DNA of 64,000 nucleotides. Source: Oscillospiraceae bacterium (lineage in GTDB: Bacteria > Bacillota > Clostridia > UMGS1810). The position numbers and the translations under genes are program-made. The stretch covers positions 1-64,000 of the forward strand of contig SVJH01000004.1 of NCBI GenBank assembly GCA_015069095.1. Reading direction: 5' to 3'. Shown here one piece after another: positions 53,154 through 62,849 of this stretch (positions are counted from its first letter, which is position 1; each line of letters begins with the position of its first letter). The notes beneath the pieces are model-generated. The model was not told where the DNA came from, did no database searches, and saw nothing but the letters and a program-made list of their open reading frames with translations.

Positions 53154-53732
53154 TCACCTCATCTTGCTAATTATTTCTTTGTATTCATCATATGTATACA
53201 AACTGTTTAGTACATCTAAAAGCATATTTGCACTCATTCTTTTTGGAAGTTCTAAATTCTTTGTAAGATACATTCTCATTTTTTTGCTTTCTTCATTACC
53301 GCTAAGTCCATCTTTAAAAAGATCTGCTTTGGTAATCTTTTTCGCATCATCGCATCTTTGGACACTGCATTTTTCAACAGCCTCCAAAATTATAGCATCA
53401 TTTATTCCTTCAACGCCTAAAAAACCTTCTTTTGATGGTTTTGTCTTTCTTTTTTCCTTGCCTTCTATATCAGGGATATATGCATGCTTTACTATGCCTT
53501 TTTTTACGAAATTCTTAATATAATTTCTTATCTGAAAACCTGCACTATCGCTATCAGTAAGAATAATTATGCCATCTTTTTCGGCAAGTTTTTTAATTAA
53601 ATTTACTTTAGCTATGTTTTTATATATACCAAAACCGTCTGTTGTAACGATTGCGGTATCAAAAAGTTGAGAAAGTTTTATTTTGTCGTATGTACCTTCT
53701 ACAATTATTGCTTCCTTAATTTTTTGCAACAA
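53154..53732 (-). CDS. rnmV: Ribonuclease M5
   Basis: A 192-residue Toprim nuclease that matures 5S rRNA. The Toprim acids are in AIIVEGTYDK (Glu12) and ILTDSDSAGFQIR (Asp60, Asp62). KRKTKPSKEGFLGVEGIND is the typical RNase M5 continuation. The start is TTG at 53732, 6 bases after aaagga; no ATG lies nearby. It is the Firmicutes-type enzyme, usually next to ksgA, which is absent here. Confidence 0.93.
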   Translation of the reverse strand: MLQKIKEAIIVEGTYDKIKLSQLFDTAIVTTDGFGIYKNIAKVNLIKKLAEKDGIIILTDSDSAGFQIRNYIKNFVKKGIVKHAYIPDIEGKEKRKTKPSKEGFLGVEGINDAIILEAVEKCSVQRCDDAKKITKADLFKDGLSGNEESKKMRMYLTKNLELPKRMSANMLLDVLNSLYTYDEYKEIISKMR

Positions 53733-53742
53733 AGTCAGTCCT

Positions 53743-55326
53743 TTAATATTTTATATATATATCACTAATTCCGTTGTATATACTGTTGTATGATGGATAT
53801 GTGAAGTTTTTAAGATAATCCTGATAATACACTGCATATGACACAAAGCAAAGCGGAATGTGTACAGTTTCGTTTGTAAAAGTATTTGCAAAATTTAAAA
53901 ATGCATCTTTTTGCATTTCTTTATCAGATGCAGTTTTCAATTTATTTAACGACTCATCTAAATTATAACTTGAAATGTTATAAAAATTACTTTCGCCGTC
54001 TGTTTTTAACATTTCAGATAAATCGCCATTTTTAGGAATTTTGTATTCAACAAGTGCCATGTCAAATTCTTTATTTATTAAATCTTCGTTATATTCTTCA
54101 GTTGGTTTTAATACTATTTCGACATCAATCATACACTTTTTAAGGTTATCTTTAACCAAAGATGCCATAAGTGCTGATTCAACATCATCTTCCCTGACTA
54201 AAAGTGTGAATTTTAAATTTACAAGCGTACCATCGATTGTTTTTTCCATTACATTGTCGGCGTTTAAATCTCTCCATCCGTTTTGTGAAAGTAAATCAAC
54301 TGCAGTTTTTTCGTTATATAAACTTTCATACTCAGACGGATTATAATACGCAGACGGATTTATTGGAATATTTACAGCAAATGCATGTGAATGCATAACA
54401 TCATTTACTATTTTTTCTTTATCAACAGCATATGATATTGCCTTTCTTACTTCGCTGTTTTTTAATGCATCGTTTTCAAAATTAAAAGCGAGATAATTGT
54501 AGTATTCCCCTACTATTTCATAAGTGCTCATTTTATTTGAAAAAGAAAAATCGCCAAAATTTACTATATCTGATGATATAATGTCTGTCTGACAAGCATT
54601 AAACGAATACAATGCTGTTGAATTATCTTTCATAAAAGTAACTTGCAACTTATCTACATACGGCTCTTTTCCATGCCACATTTGGTTTTTCTCAAGTGTC
54701 ATTCCATTTCTGCTGATTTTGTTTTTTAGAATAAACGGACCAGTACCTACAGGCATACCTATAAGTTCTTCTTTGAAAAATTCTGAAGCATCGATATAAT
54801 CTTTAGGCAAAATAGGAAAATCAAGATACACAACAAAATCCAAAACTGGCTTATTAACTTCTATTGAAATCTGATAATCATTTATTGCAACATAAGAATT
54901 TATAAATTCAAATATACCACTGTAATTATTCTCGTATTGTTTAATTAAATCAAGCGTATATATAACGTCATTTGCATTAAAGTTTTTTCCATTGTGAAAA
55001 ACTACATCTTTTTTTAAATCAACAATATATCTTCCGTTTTCAAATTTATATCCAGTAGCTAAAACTGATGACACAGTTTTGTCGGGATTAACTTTAAAAA
55101 GTCCTTCATATACATTTGTAAGCACCTGTGAATTCGCCCATTTTTTTGTTATAAGCGGATTAAATGTATCGGGATACACAGAATATAAATTGATAGTCCC
55201 GCCTTTTGTAGCACTTATATTTCGAGGTAATTTACCTCCATTATTTACAGAACATGATTTAAAAAATGAAAACATAATGCAAATAGCACACAGTATACAC
55301 ACTATAAAAGTCAAAAATCGTTTCAT
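53743..55326 (-). CDS. ABC transporter peptide/nickel-type substrate-binding protein (SBP_bac_5)
   Basis: A 527-residue exported binding protein. A hydrophobic N-terminus (5-23) ends in KSC, so it is either a lipoprotein with a poor lipobox or a secreted protein. GTINLYSVYPDTFNPLITKKW, TNVYEGLFKVNPDKT, FHNGKNFNANDVIYTLD and VRKAISYAVDKEKIV are family hallmarks. It captures oligopeptides or similar ligands. No permease or ATPase gene is adjacent, so it works with a transporter elsewhere or acts as a sensor. Confidence 0.92.
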   Translation of the reverse strand: MKRFLTFIVCILCAICIMFSFFKSCSVNNGGKLPRNISATKGGTINLYSVYPDTFNPLITKKWANSQVLTNVYEGLFKVNPDKTVSSVLATGYKFENGRYIVDLKKDVVFHNGKNFNANDVIYTLDLIKQYENNYSGIFEFINSYVAINDYQISIEVNKPVLDFVVYLDFPILPKDYIDASEFFKEELIGMPVGTGPFILKNKISRNGMTLEKNQMWHGKEPYVDKLQVTFMKDNSTALYSFNACQTDIISSDIVNFGDFSFSNKMSTYEIVGEYYNYLAFNFENDALKNSEVRKAISYAVDKEKIVNDVMHSHAFAVNIPINPSAYYNPSEYESLYNEKTAVDLLSQNGWRDLNADNVMEKTIDGTLVNLKFTLLVREDDVESALMASLVKDNLKKCMIDVEIVLKPTEEYNEDLINKEFDMALVEYKIPKNGDLSEMLKTDGESNFYNISSYNLDESLNKLKTASDKEMQKDAFLNFANTFTNETVHIPLCFVSYAVYYQDYLKNFTYPSYNSIYNGISDIYIKY

Positions 55327-55336
55327 TTTTTATTCC

Positions 55337-56107
55337 TTAAACTTTTAATCTTTCTACATTTTTACATTTATAAGTTTTGTCATCAAATTCAAAAATTGCG
55401 CCACAAAGTTGCTGTTTTCCTTCTGCAACTTCAAACTTTTTAGGAAGTTGCGTTATAAATCTTTGTATAATTATTTCTTTTTTTACACCAAGAACCGAAT
55501 CTAATGTACCGGTCATACCAATATCACCTATATAACCCGTACCACCCGGAAGTACCCTTTCATCAGCAGTCTGAATGTGAGTGTGTGTTCCAAAAACCGC
55601 ATTAACTTTTGAATCAAGATAAAATCCCATTGCTTGTTTTTCACTTGAAGCATCAGCGTGAAAATCAACAATTATAATGTCACATTTACCTTTTACCTCA
55701 TCTAATATAGAATCGGCTTTTTTAAACGGACAGTCTACTGTTAAAAGATTCATTCTTCCCATAAGGTTAATTACACAGATCCTAATGTCGTTAAAAGTTA
55801 TTATTGTATAACCATTTCCTACAGTTCCACTTGGGAAATTTGCAGGACGAATTACATTTTTCTTATTTAAAAGAAGATTAACAACTTCGCTTTTTTTAAA
55901 TGCGTGATTTCCAAGTGTAATTACATCTATTCCGCTTTTTATAAGTTCGTTTGCGGTATTTGTATTAAGTCCATTACCTACGCACGCATTTTCAGCATTT
56001 GCAATAACAAAATCTATATTATAATCTTTTTTTATATCTTTTAGTTTTCTTGTAGTGTAGTTAACACCATTCTGACCTACTATATCTCCTATTGCAAGAA
56101 TTTTCAT
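55337..56107 (-). CDS. ymdB: YmdB-type metallophosphoesterase (TIGR00282)
   Basis: A 256-residue calcineurin-like phosphodiesterase. Metal ligands are in ILAIGDIVGQNG (Asp8), IANAENACVGNGL (36-48), VITLGNHAFKKSEV (66-71) and FGTHTHIQTADERVLPGGTGYIGDIGMTG. B. subtilis YmdB hydrolyses 2',3'-cyclic nucleotides and affects biofilm and sporulation decisions. ATG at 56107 follows gaaaggg; an upstream TTG would add 5 residues across the ribosome-binding site. It follows two zinc-ribbon membrane protein genes. Confidence 0.94.
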   Translation of the reverse strand: MKILAIGDIVGQNGVNYTTRKLKDIKKDYNIDFVIANAENACVGNGLNTNTANELIKSGIDVITLGNHAFKKSEVVNLLLNKKNVIRPANFPSGTVGNGYTIITFNDIRICVINLMGRMNLLTVDCPFKKADSILDEVKGKCDIIIVDFHADASSEKQAMGFYLDSKVNAVFGTHTHIQTADERVLPGGTGYIGDIGMTGTLDSVLGVKKEIIIQRFITQLPKKFEVAEGKQQLCGAIFEFDDKTYKCKNVERLKV

Positions 56108-56122
56108 ATAAAACCCTTTCAA

Positions 56123-56914
56123 TCATTTTTTAATTTCACAACTGCATTTTTCCGTTCCAAAAAGAACCCTTCCGCATTTTTCACATTTGCGTGTTTTTAC
56201 AGGATTTGATGTTCTTGTATAGGTGGACCTATTGCAATTGCACACTTCCCCGTCAAATAAGATTTTTCCGCACTTTTTACAATAATCCGCACCAAAACTA
56301 CCTGTTTTTTTAACTGCAGTATTTGGTCTCTTAGCCACAGGTTTATTTGCAACGTTGCTTCTTTGATTTGATGCAGTTCTTACCTGTGTTGTTTTTGCAG
56401 TTGTTGTTTTTGCAGTTGTTGTTTTTGCAGTTGTTGTTTTTGCGGTTACTGTTTTTGCGGTTACTGTTTTTGCAGTTGTTGCAGATGCAGGTTTTGCAAT
56501 TGTTTTTTTCTTTGTTTTTAACGGTTTAAAAACTAATGTTGAAAAAATATTTATTATAAGTATTATTGATGACATAACAAGACATACTGTTACACCAACT
56601 CCACTTGCAATTCCTACTATTAAAGTCAATATGTAAAAAATTGAGAATACAAAATTTATTCCAATATTTATGTAGAGTGTTGGCAATTTTTTTGCAAAAA
56701 ACAGTGTTGCAAAAAGTCCTGTTAAAATACTTATAAGGAAAAATACTGATATTTGCCAAAACGGAGCAAAAGATGTTCCGTTTAAAAGAGCAAATAAAAC
56801 TTCTGAGCCTAAGATTTCACACGATGGCGAAAACACATATTTCGTAGGTAAAAATGAACATACAACGTATATACAATAAAGATATACAACTGTATATTTT
56901 ACATATTTGTTCAT
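56123..56914 (-). CDS. Membrane protein with Thr-Ala-Lys repeat linker and two zinc ribbons
   Basis: A 263-residue protein with four predicted membrane segments (about 8-25, 52-74, 80-98, 105-130). A low-complexity linker follows with five or six copies of TTTAK or TVTAK (about 145-175), then two C-terminal zinc ribbons, CKKCGKILFDGEVCNC and CEKCGRVLFGTEKCSC. The linker is basic and the tail presumably cytoplasmic. Its start overlaps the stop of the upstream zinc-ribbon membrane gene by 4 bases, so the two are probably partners. No function is known to me. Confidence 0.8.
   Translation of the reverse strand: MNKYVKYTVVYLYCIYVVCSFLPTKYVFSPSCEILGSEVLFALLNGTSFAPFWQISVFFLISILTGLFATLFFAKKLPTLYINIGINFVFSIFYILTLIVGIASGVGVTVCLVMSSIILIINIFSTLVFKPLKTKKKTIAKPASATTAKTVTAKTVTAKTTTAKTTTAKTTTAKTTQVRTASNQRSNVANKPVAKRPNTAVKKTGSFGADYCKKCGKILFDGEVCNCNRSTYTRTSNPVKTRKCEKCGRVLFGTEKCSCEIKK
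56386..56476. repeat. 15-base tandem repeat within the zinc-ribbon membrane gene
   Basis: About six units related to gttgttgtttttgca, four nearly identical and two with gcggttact variants. Each unit adds one TTTAK/TVTAK pentapeptide, and being a multiple of three it can change in number without breaking the frame. Confidence 0.8.
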
Positions 56915-58692
56915 TTTTGCACCTCGTTTCCTTTTTTATAGTTAAGAAGGCGTTGCCATACAAAAATTATTATCGGTATAACAACACATATAATCATAAC
57001 TATTGATAACAGTTTACCAGACATTCGTACAATATTATTTCCGCCGAATCCATATCCTGCAAAAACCATAAGTTGGTCATATATAAACATAAAAAATACG
57101 TTAAGAAGTATTGCGCCAAGTACAAACAAATCCGAACCTATGTTTTTATGTCTTAACATTAAGATACAAGATGTGATTGTAAGAAGAATCAATGCATACA
57201 TAATGATAAAGTTTATTTTAACAAACCCGGACACAAATTCCGGAGTAACAATCCAGAAAAATGTCATAAGCATAAAAACAAATATATTAAACATCATTAT
57301 AAGATATATGATAAAGTCGAACCACACAGTTATCTTTTTATGAAAACTGCTTTTATCCGTAATAATTCCCGTAATACTTGTTGCAATCATTAAAGTAAAC
57401 AAAACAACATAAAGAATATCTTTTATTGTCATTGGAATTATAGGTAGCGTTAAATAGACATAAATCAATAAATATATTGAAGAAAGTGTTGTACCAATAA
57501 CATACTTTCTAATAAAACTCTTTTCAAAAATCGCTATCATTAGTCCACAAACAAGAGGCAATGCAACATAAATATTAGTAATTGACATTCTGCTTCCTGC
57601 CGCTATATCAAACATCTCTGAAAAAGGTAATATTGTAAAAATAATCGTTAATGAATATAATCCAATCATTATATAACGCAATACATTTTTTAATATTTCG
57701 GCCTTTGCGTTTGGAACATCATAATTTTGAAGATTGAATGTGTCCTGTTCATTTGACTGTTCAGGTGCATTTTCAACGGGTTCTTCATCTATTTCGTCTT
57801 CATCGACAAATTCTTCATCAACAATTTCTTCATCAACAATTTCTTCATCAATGAATTCTTCGTCGACAAATTCTTCGTTTTCAGTCAACTCATATTCGTC
57901 GTCATCTTGATTATTCATATCAAAAAATGAAACTTGAGTTAAATCTTCATCTATTTCTTTTTCTTCATCAAATTCTTCTTCATCTGATTCTTCTTCATCT
58001 GATTCTTCTACAGCATAATACAACTCATCTTTTTTAAAAATTTTAGTTGCTTCCATATCTGGATCAATTTCTTCGATAGTTTCTGCAGATTCAGCATCAT
58101 TAGTATCATTTTCATCATCTTCTGCAAAACCTGATTGTTCTTGCAGCATCTGTGCCGCCATTTTTTCTTGTTCTGCTTTTTTTATTGCAAGATATCTTTC
58201 TTCAAGTTCTATACGTTCTTTTTCCAAACGTTCTTCTTCAAGTCTTTTTTCTTCTTGTAAACGTTCTTCCTCAAGTCGTCTTTCTTCCTCAAGTCTTGCT
58301 TCTTCAAGTGCTTTAAGACGTGCTTTTTCCTCTTCTTCACGTCTTTTGTTTTCTTCTTCAATCGCTCTTAATCTTTTTTCTTCAGCTTCTTTTTCCATCT
58401 GTTTTCTAAGTTCTTCTTGCTGTCTTTTCTTTTCAAGAGCACGAGCTTCTTTTTGTCTTAACAAATCTTCGATAATTTCACGGCGCTTAGCCTCAAAATT
58501 ATTTTGAGGAATTGAAGAAACTATTTCATTTGCTTTGTCATAATTCTCTTTTTCAATACGTTTTTCGTCTGTTTTTTGCGTTTCTGATTTACTTTTATAT
58601 TCATCTTCAAAAAGGAATACAGTTCCGCATATTTTACAGCAAATACCGTTTGATATAAAATGACCGCAATTAGGACATTTATGTTCTGCCAT
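56911..58692 (-). CDS. Zinc-ribbon, coiled-coil, acidic-repeat membrane protein
   Basis: A 593-residue multi-part protein. Residues 5-21 form a zinc ribbon (CPNCGHFISNGICCKIC). Residues 75-180 form a long charged coiled coil rich in EEE-KR-LEEERL repeats. Residues 185-315 are very acidic, with repeats of the type EEFVDEE, FIDEE, IVDEE. Residues 330-590 hold about seven membrane segments. The soluble part is probably cytoplasmic. The domain order is unlike any family I can name. It shares a 4-base stop/start overlap with the next zinc-ribbon membrane gene. Confidence 0.8.
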   Translation of the reverse strand: MAEHKCPNCGHFISNGICCKICGTVFLFEDEYKSKSETQKTDEKRIEKENYDKANEIVSSIPQNNFEAKRREIIEDLLRQKEARALEKKRQQEELRKQMEKEAEEKRLRAIEEENKRREEEEKARLKALEEARLEEERRLEEERLQEEKRLEEERLEKERIELEERYLAIKKAEQEKMAAQMLQEQSGFAEDDENDTNDAESAETIEEIDPDMEATKIFKKDELYYAVEESDEEESDEEEFDEEKEIDEDLTQVSFFDMNNQDDDEYELTENEEFVDEEFIDEEIVDEEIVDEEFVDEDEIDEEPVENAPEQSNEQDTFNLQNYDVPNAKAEILKNVLRYIMIGLYSLTIIFTILPFSEMFDIAAGSRMSITNIYVALPLVCGLMIAIFEKSFIRKYVIGTTLSSIYLLIYVYLTLPIIPMTIKDILYVVLFTLMIATSITGIITDKSSFHKKITVWFDFIIYLIMMFNIFVFMLMTFFWIVTPEFVSGFVKINFIIMYALILLTITSCILMLRHKNIGSDLFVLGAILLNVFFMFIYDQLMVFAGYGFGGNNIVRMSGKLLSIVMIICVVIPIIIFVWQRLLNYKKGNEVQK

Positions 58693-58789
58693 TAGTATAT
58701 CACCTTATTCTAAGTTTATATTATATATAGTTATAAAAATACAGAATAATTGTATCATTTTTTACGCACTATGTCAAGAATATACCAAT

Positions 58790-58824
58790 AAAAAAGGTAT
58801 TTCGTAATTATTACGAAATACCTT
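58790..58824 (-). terminator. Terminator of the esterase-CapA operon
   Basis: Perfect 14-base stem AAGGTATTTCGTAA/TTACGAAATACCTT with a TTA loop, followed on the minus strand by TTTTTTATT. Confidence 0.9.
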
Positions 58825-58834
58825 AGCAAGTTTA

Positions 58835-59941
58835 TTATATTAAGTCATTAAGTACAGTCTGCAAAAGTTCAACGTGTGGCTCACAAGTTATATAATTTAT
58901 AAGTGCCATCACGTCGCCTTCTTTAAGGTCGATTTTGTAATCATCAAATTTTCCGTGAACGGTTTCTCCACCTGTTATTCTGTAAATATACCATCTTCCT
59001 TTTGTATTGGCATACTCAGTAAACGCTTTCTCAATAAAGCCGGGTTCTTTTATTTCTTCACTACGAACTTTGAAGCCGTTTGTTATTTCGTTTGCTTCGT
59101 CGCCATCCATAGCATAAATGCCTGTTTCGCTTCTTCCAATCGGTAAATATTCACATTTTACACCATCATCCAAAATAACTTTTACAATTAGTCCGCTATT
59201 CCAAAATTCATTGTTATGTTTGTTGAAAATAAGATTTCCCTGTCCGTAAATAATTTTTGAACCTTTATAATCTTCTTCACATCCAACACAATGCGTATGC
59301 TGACAAATTACAACATCTGCTCCTTTATCTGCCATTCTTTGGCATCTTTTCTGAAGATTTTTTGTAGGATAACGGTATTCTTCTTTACCTCCGTGATATA
59401 AAACAATTACATAATCACATTTTTCTTTTAAATCAGCAATATGGTCAAGTGAATCAAGCGGTTCAAACGGATTTACACCACAACTTTTTTCTGTCGCAAT
59501 TGAAAACTCATGTTCTGCGCAGAAATATAATCCGATTTTTTTGCCGTCTTTTTCAAGTATGTAAGGTTTTTGTGCATCGGCTAAATTATCGCCGGCGCCT
59601 GCATATGGAATTTTAGCTTTATCTAAAGCATCTGTTGTTGAATAAAATCCTTCACTTCCATGGTCTAAGATATGATTATTACATATCCCCAAAACTGTTG
59701 GATTAAATGCATCTTTTATTCCCTTCACAGTGCCAAGAGGTGCACAAAGCGCAGGTCCACATTTTTTAATGGGTGTACATCCTTCGTAAAGCGGAGTTTC
59801 TAAATTGTAAATTCTAAAATCTGCTTCGTTAAGATAAGAATAAATTTTATCATCTACAAGTTTTTTAACATCGCCGTTTATAAAATGCTCTCTGTTACAT
59901 TCTGTTGGATATATATCCGCTCCGATTGCTAAAGTAATCAT
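58835..59941 (-). CDS. CapA-family metallophosphatase-like protein
   Basis: A 368-residue protein of the PGA_cap family. IGADIYPTECNRE, FRIYNLETPL, ICNNHILDHGSEGFYSTTDAL, VLYHGGKEEYRYPT and VICQHTHCVGCEEDYKGSKIIYGQGNLIF match CapA, which is linked to poly-gamma-glutamate capsules but has phosphatase-like metal motifs. No signal peptide or membrane anchor is seen, unlike capsule CapA, so this is likely a cytoplasmic relative. It follows a secreted sialate O-acetylesterase by 22 bases. Confidence 0.88.
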   Translation of the reverse strand: MITLAIGADIYPTECNREHFINGDVKKLVDDKIYSYLNEADFRIYNLETPLYEGCTPIKKCGPALCAPLGTVKGIKDAFNPTVLGICNNHILDHGSEGFYSTTDALDKAKIPYAGAGDNLADAQKPYILEKDGKKIGLYFCAEHEFSIATEKSCGVNPFEPLDSLDHIADLKEKCDYVIVLYHGGKEEYRYPTKNLQKRCQRMADKGADVVICQHTHCVGCEEDYKGSKIIYGQGNLIFNKHNNEFWNSGLIVKVILDDGVKCEYLPIGRSETGIYAMDGDEANEITNGFKVRSEEIKEPGFIEKAFTEYANTKGRWYIYRITGGETVHGKFDDYKIDLKEGDVMALINYITCEPHVELLQTVLNDLI

Positions 59942-59963
59942 TTTTGTCTCCTTATAAATTATC

Positions 59964-62810
59964 TTATTTTAATTTTGTAACTGGTACTATACCATTTTTA
60001 AAAGCAAATACTTGTATTGTGTCTGTACTTTCCATATTTTCAAATACATATTCTGCATTAAAGTTTCCAATTGTAGAAACATCTACAGGAACAACTTTTG
60101 CTGTTTTCATAACACCGTTATAATCGTAAAGTGCAAAAATTACATTGATTTTATCTGAAGAAAAACCTTTGTTTGTAAGAGTATATTCTGCTTTTTTACC
60201 ATCAACTTCTTTTGCGCCTTCATAAGATGAAACAGTTGCTCTAAACGGTATAGCAGGTATCATTGTTTCATTTGTAAGATTTCCGCCAAGTGATTTTTTA
60301 GTGTCATCTGAATTAACATAACAGTATCTCACTTCTTTAGGAGTAGAAACTGAATCAGCATAAACTTCAATTGTGTCGCCAACTATTGTAGCAGTGGCAT
60401 CAACAAAGGCACTGCCGTCTTGACTTATTTTAAATCCTTTAAGTGCGCTGCCATCGATTGTTCTAAGACCTTCTCCAACCTGTTTGAAGGAAAGAACTGC
60501 TTTATTTCCACTTACTTTCATAGAATCGTATAATGGTCCGTTCCATGAACCCTGATAGTTTAATTCTTTATATATATTTGCTTTTGCTGCAAGATAAATT
60601 CTGTTACCTACAGGAATTTTATTTGACGGATGAATTGAATTGCTTATTCCAAAGTCGTAATCGTCAGGGCCTTCATTCGATGTAGAAATAGGATACACAT
60701 TTGTCATTCTTTTTGAAACGTCAAATGTATACTGACGAATTAGTGGAAAATCACTATTTGCACTTACATAAGGAGCGAGCATAATTGGAATTACATGAAA
60801 CTCGTTATTATTCTGGTCTTTTCTGTACATATTGATTAAATCTTCAAGCATTAAATCATAGTATGGACTTGATGCATTAGATGAGTTTGATTCGCCCTGA
60901 TACCAGATCATACCTCTTGCCTTTATATTTTTAAATGGAGAATAAAAACTATTGTAAAGTGCATTTGGTATCAGTTTATAATCTGCTGCAGGAATCTTTG
61001 AATTTATGTAATCGTCACTTGCTATTTTTTCATCAAGTTCTTCAACTTTTGATGCATATTCACTTCTTGATTCAAGAACTTCTCTTGAAAGCCATGTTTC
61101 AATTTTAGAACCACCAAGCGCAACGTCAACAAGACCAACTGTTACATCTAAATCGTCTGACAACTGGTAAGCCATAAGATAACCTAAGCAAGACATGTTT
61201 CTTACACCATCTCTTGTTGAAAGATACCATCTTGCACCGTTTACATCAATGTGAGGTTTTTCAAGATCACTTTTAGCCGGCTGAGTCTGGTCAATAAAAC
61301 GAACGTCGTATTTTTCGCAATTATCAAGGAATGGTTTTAAATCTTCTTCTTTTAGGTCATACATTCTGAACTGCATATTTGACTGACCTGATGTAAACCA
61401 AAGTTCGCCAATAGCAATATTGTTTATATGTTTTTCGTAGGTTCCATTTTTAATTATAAGTTTTACATCTTTTTTTGCACTCATAGGTTCAAAAGTAACA
61501 ATCCAACTGCCATCTTTTACAGTTGTTTCTTTTTTTACACCATCAAGTGTAACTTCAACTTTTTCGCCATCTTTTGTTCCTACACCGTAAATGTTTATAG
61601 GCATATCTCTTTGTAGAACTGCGTTATCTGAAAAATATGAATTTGATGCAATTGATGTTGTCGCAATTTCTACTTTCAAATCATCTGCCCAAACAAGTTG
61701 AGGAGTTGCTTCGCCTCTTGTTTCAATAGCTACTCTTGCAGGGTAACCATTTAAGGTGCTTAAAAATGTATCTGTAACAATAAACTCAAGTTCAACATAA
61801 TTTGCTTCGTATTCATTCATAGTCTGCTGTTTTGCTAAAATTGCAGTAGTTGATGCATCTGTCATTACAGTAAGATATAAATCAGATGTTTTTCCATCAG
61901 CAGAATTAAGGGGATTGTCATAACCAAAATAACCGCTAATTCTTATTACTTTTCCAACGTATGATGAATCAAAAGCAGGTAACAAATTAGAAAGTTTTAC
62001 ACGATGAACATCTGATGTTCTTTCAGAAAGAACGATAGAATTTTTGCCCGAATAATTGTACATAGGGCTGATTGCAACTTTTTTTGCAGCACCGCCAAGT
62101 TTATAACCATATCCTGTGTGATAGTTATCAGAATATGCTTTAAAACCTGTTACAAAATCGCCACTTTCTGCATCTGTTGAAAAATATGTTTCAAATCCCG
62201 ATGCAGTAACCGTTTTATTTTCTGTCATTTCTTCTAAAAGAATATCATCAACATAAAACTCTTTTGCACAAGTGTCTTCCGTTGCTGAATGCTGCTGACA
62301 AATTCTTACACTGTTTGTAAAGTTTGTAATATCACTCTCAGAAAGTGTCATTATCATAGAAACTTTAGTCCATACGTTTGGTTTTACGCCATATTTTACA
62401 CCGTAATTTCTAAATGTATATCCACCTTCTTCAACTGTTGAAATGGTAAATCCGTAAGATGTGCCAGTTGTTGTGTCCGGTGTATAAACCCATGCAGAAA
62501 CTCTGTATTTTTTGCCAACATTTTCTGTTTTTAAAACGTTGTCAAAAACATCATAAACTTTTACACCCTGGTTTTGAGTAGTTCCTGTTCTCCTTAGAGA
62601 ATACTTTCCGCTATGAGCGTATGTAGTTGATGTTTCTGTAACACCGCCAGATCCGGCATTTGCATAATGTGTTTTAAACACATTATTTGTTTCAAAATCA
62701 TTTGATGCAACTTCTTTGTACGAAAAAGTTACACTATCTGCATTTGCAACAATACATAAAAGTGATAAACTAAGTACAAAAACTGCAACAAAACACAATA
62801 GTTTTTTCAT
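59964..62810 (-). CDS. Secreted sialate O-acetylesterase with carbohydrate-binding N-terminal domains
   Basis: A 948-residue exported protein (signal 1-24, cut after VANA). Two beta-sandwich, CBM-like domains occupy about 27-200 and 205-380 (each with FYVDDILLEE- or VWADDLKVEI-like ends). The SGNH esterase follows (about 390-770): FTSGQSNMQFRM contains the nucleophile Ser, GLVDVALGGSKIETWL the oxyanion Gly, IWYQGESNSSN the Asn, and HPSNKIPVGNR the His. It removes O-acetyl groups from sialic acids or other glycans, opening them to further attack. A C-terminal beta domain ends the protein. Confidence 0.9.
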   Translation of the reverse strand: MKKLLCFVAVFVLSLSLLCIVANADSVTFSYKEVASNDFETNNVFKTHYANAGSGGVTETSTTYAHSGKYSLRRTGTTQNQGVKVYDVFDNVLKTENVGKKYRVSAWVYTPDTTTGTSYGFTISTVEEGGYTFRNYGVKYGVKPNVWTKVSMIMTLSESDITNFTNSVRICQQHSATEDTCAKEFYVDDILLEEMTENKTVTASGFETYFSTDAESGDFVTGFKAYSDNYHTGYGYKLGGAAKKVAISPMYNYSGKNSIVLSERTSDVHRVKLSNLLPAFDSSYVGKVIRISGYFGYDNPLNSADGKTSDLYLTVMTDASTTAILAKQQTMNEYEANYVELEFIVTDTFLSTLNGYPARVAIETRGEATPQLVWADDLKVEIATTSIASNSYFSDNAVLQRDMPINIYGVGTKDGEKVEVTLDGVKKETTVKDGSWIVTFEPMSAKKDVKLIIKNGTYEKHINNIAIGELWFTSGQSNMQFRMYDLKEEDLKPFLDNCEKYDVRFIDQTQPAKSDLEKPHIDVNGARWYLSTRDGVRNMSCLGYLMAYQLSDDLDVTVGLVDVALGGSKIETWLSREVLESRSEYASKVEELDEKIASDDYINSKIPAADYKLIPNALYNSFYSPFKNIKARGMIWYQGESNSSNASSPYYDLMLEDLINMYRKDQNNNEFHVIPIMLAPYVSANSDFPLIRQYTFDVSKRMTNVYPISTSNEGPDDYDFGISNSIHPSNKIPVGNRIYLAAKANIYKELNYQGSWNGPLYDSMKVSGNKAVLSFKQVGEGLRTIDGSALKGFKISQDGSAFVDATATIVGDTIEVYADSVSTPKEVRYCYVNSDDTKKSLGGNLTNETMIPAIPFRATVSSYEGAKEVDGKKAEYTLTNKGFSSDKINVIFALYDYNGVMKTAKVVPVDVSTIGNFNAEYVFENMESTDTIQVFAFKNGIVPVTKLK

Positions 62811-62849
62811 TGTTTTTTCTCCTTCAATGTAAAATTTGTATACACAATT

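Noticed and set aside
56386-56476. Tandem repeats as a possible CRISPR array
   Set aside because: The units are 15 bases, contiguous, without spacers, and encode a protein linker in frame. No cas genes are present.
57700-58500. Tandem direct repeats in the DNA encoding acidic and coiled-coil stretches
   Set aside because: They reflect repeated Glu-rich protein segments in one open gene and not a mobile or structural DNA element.
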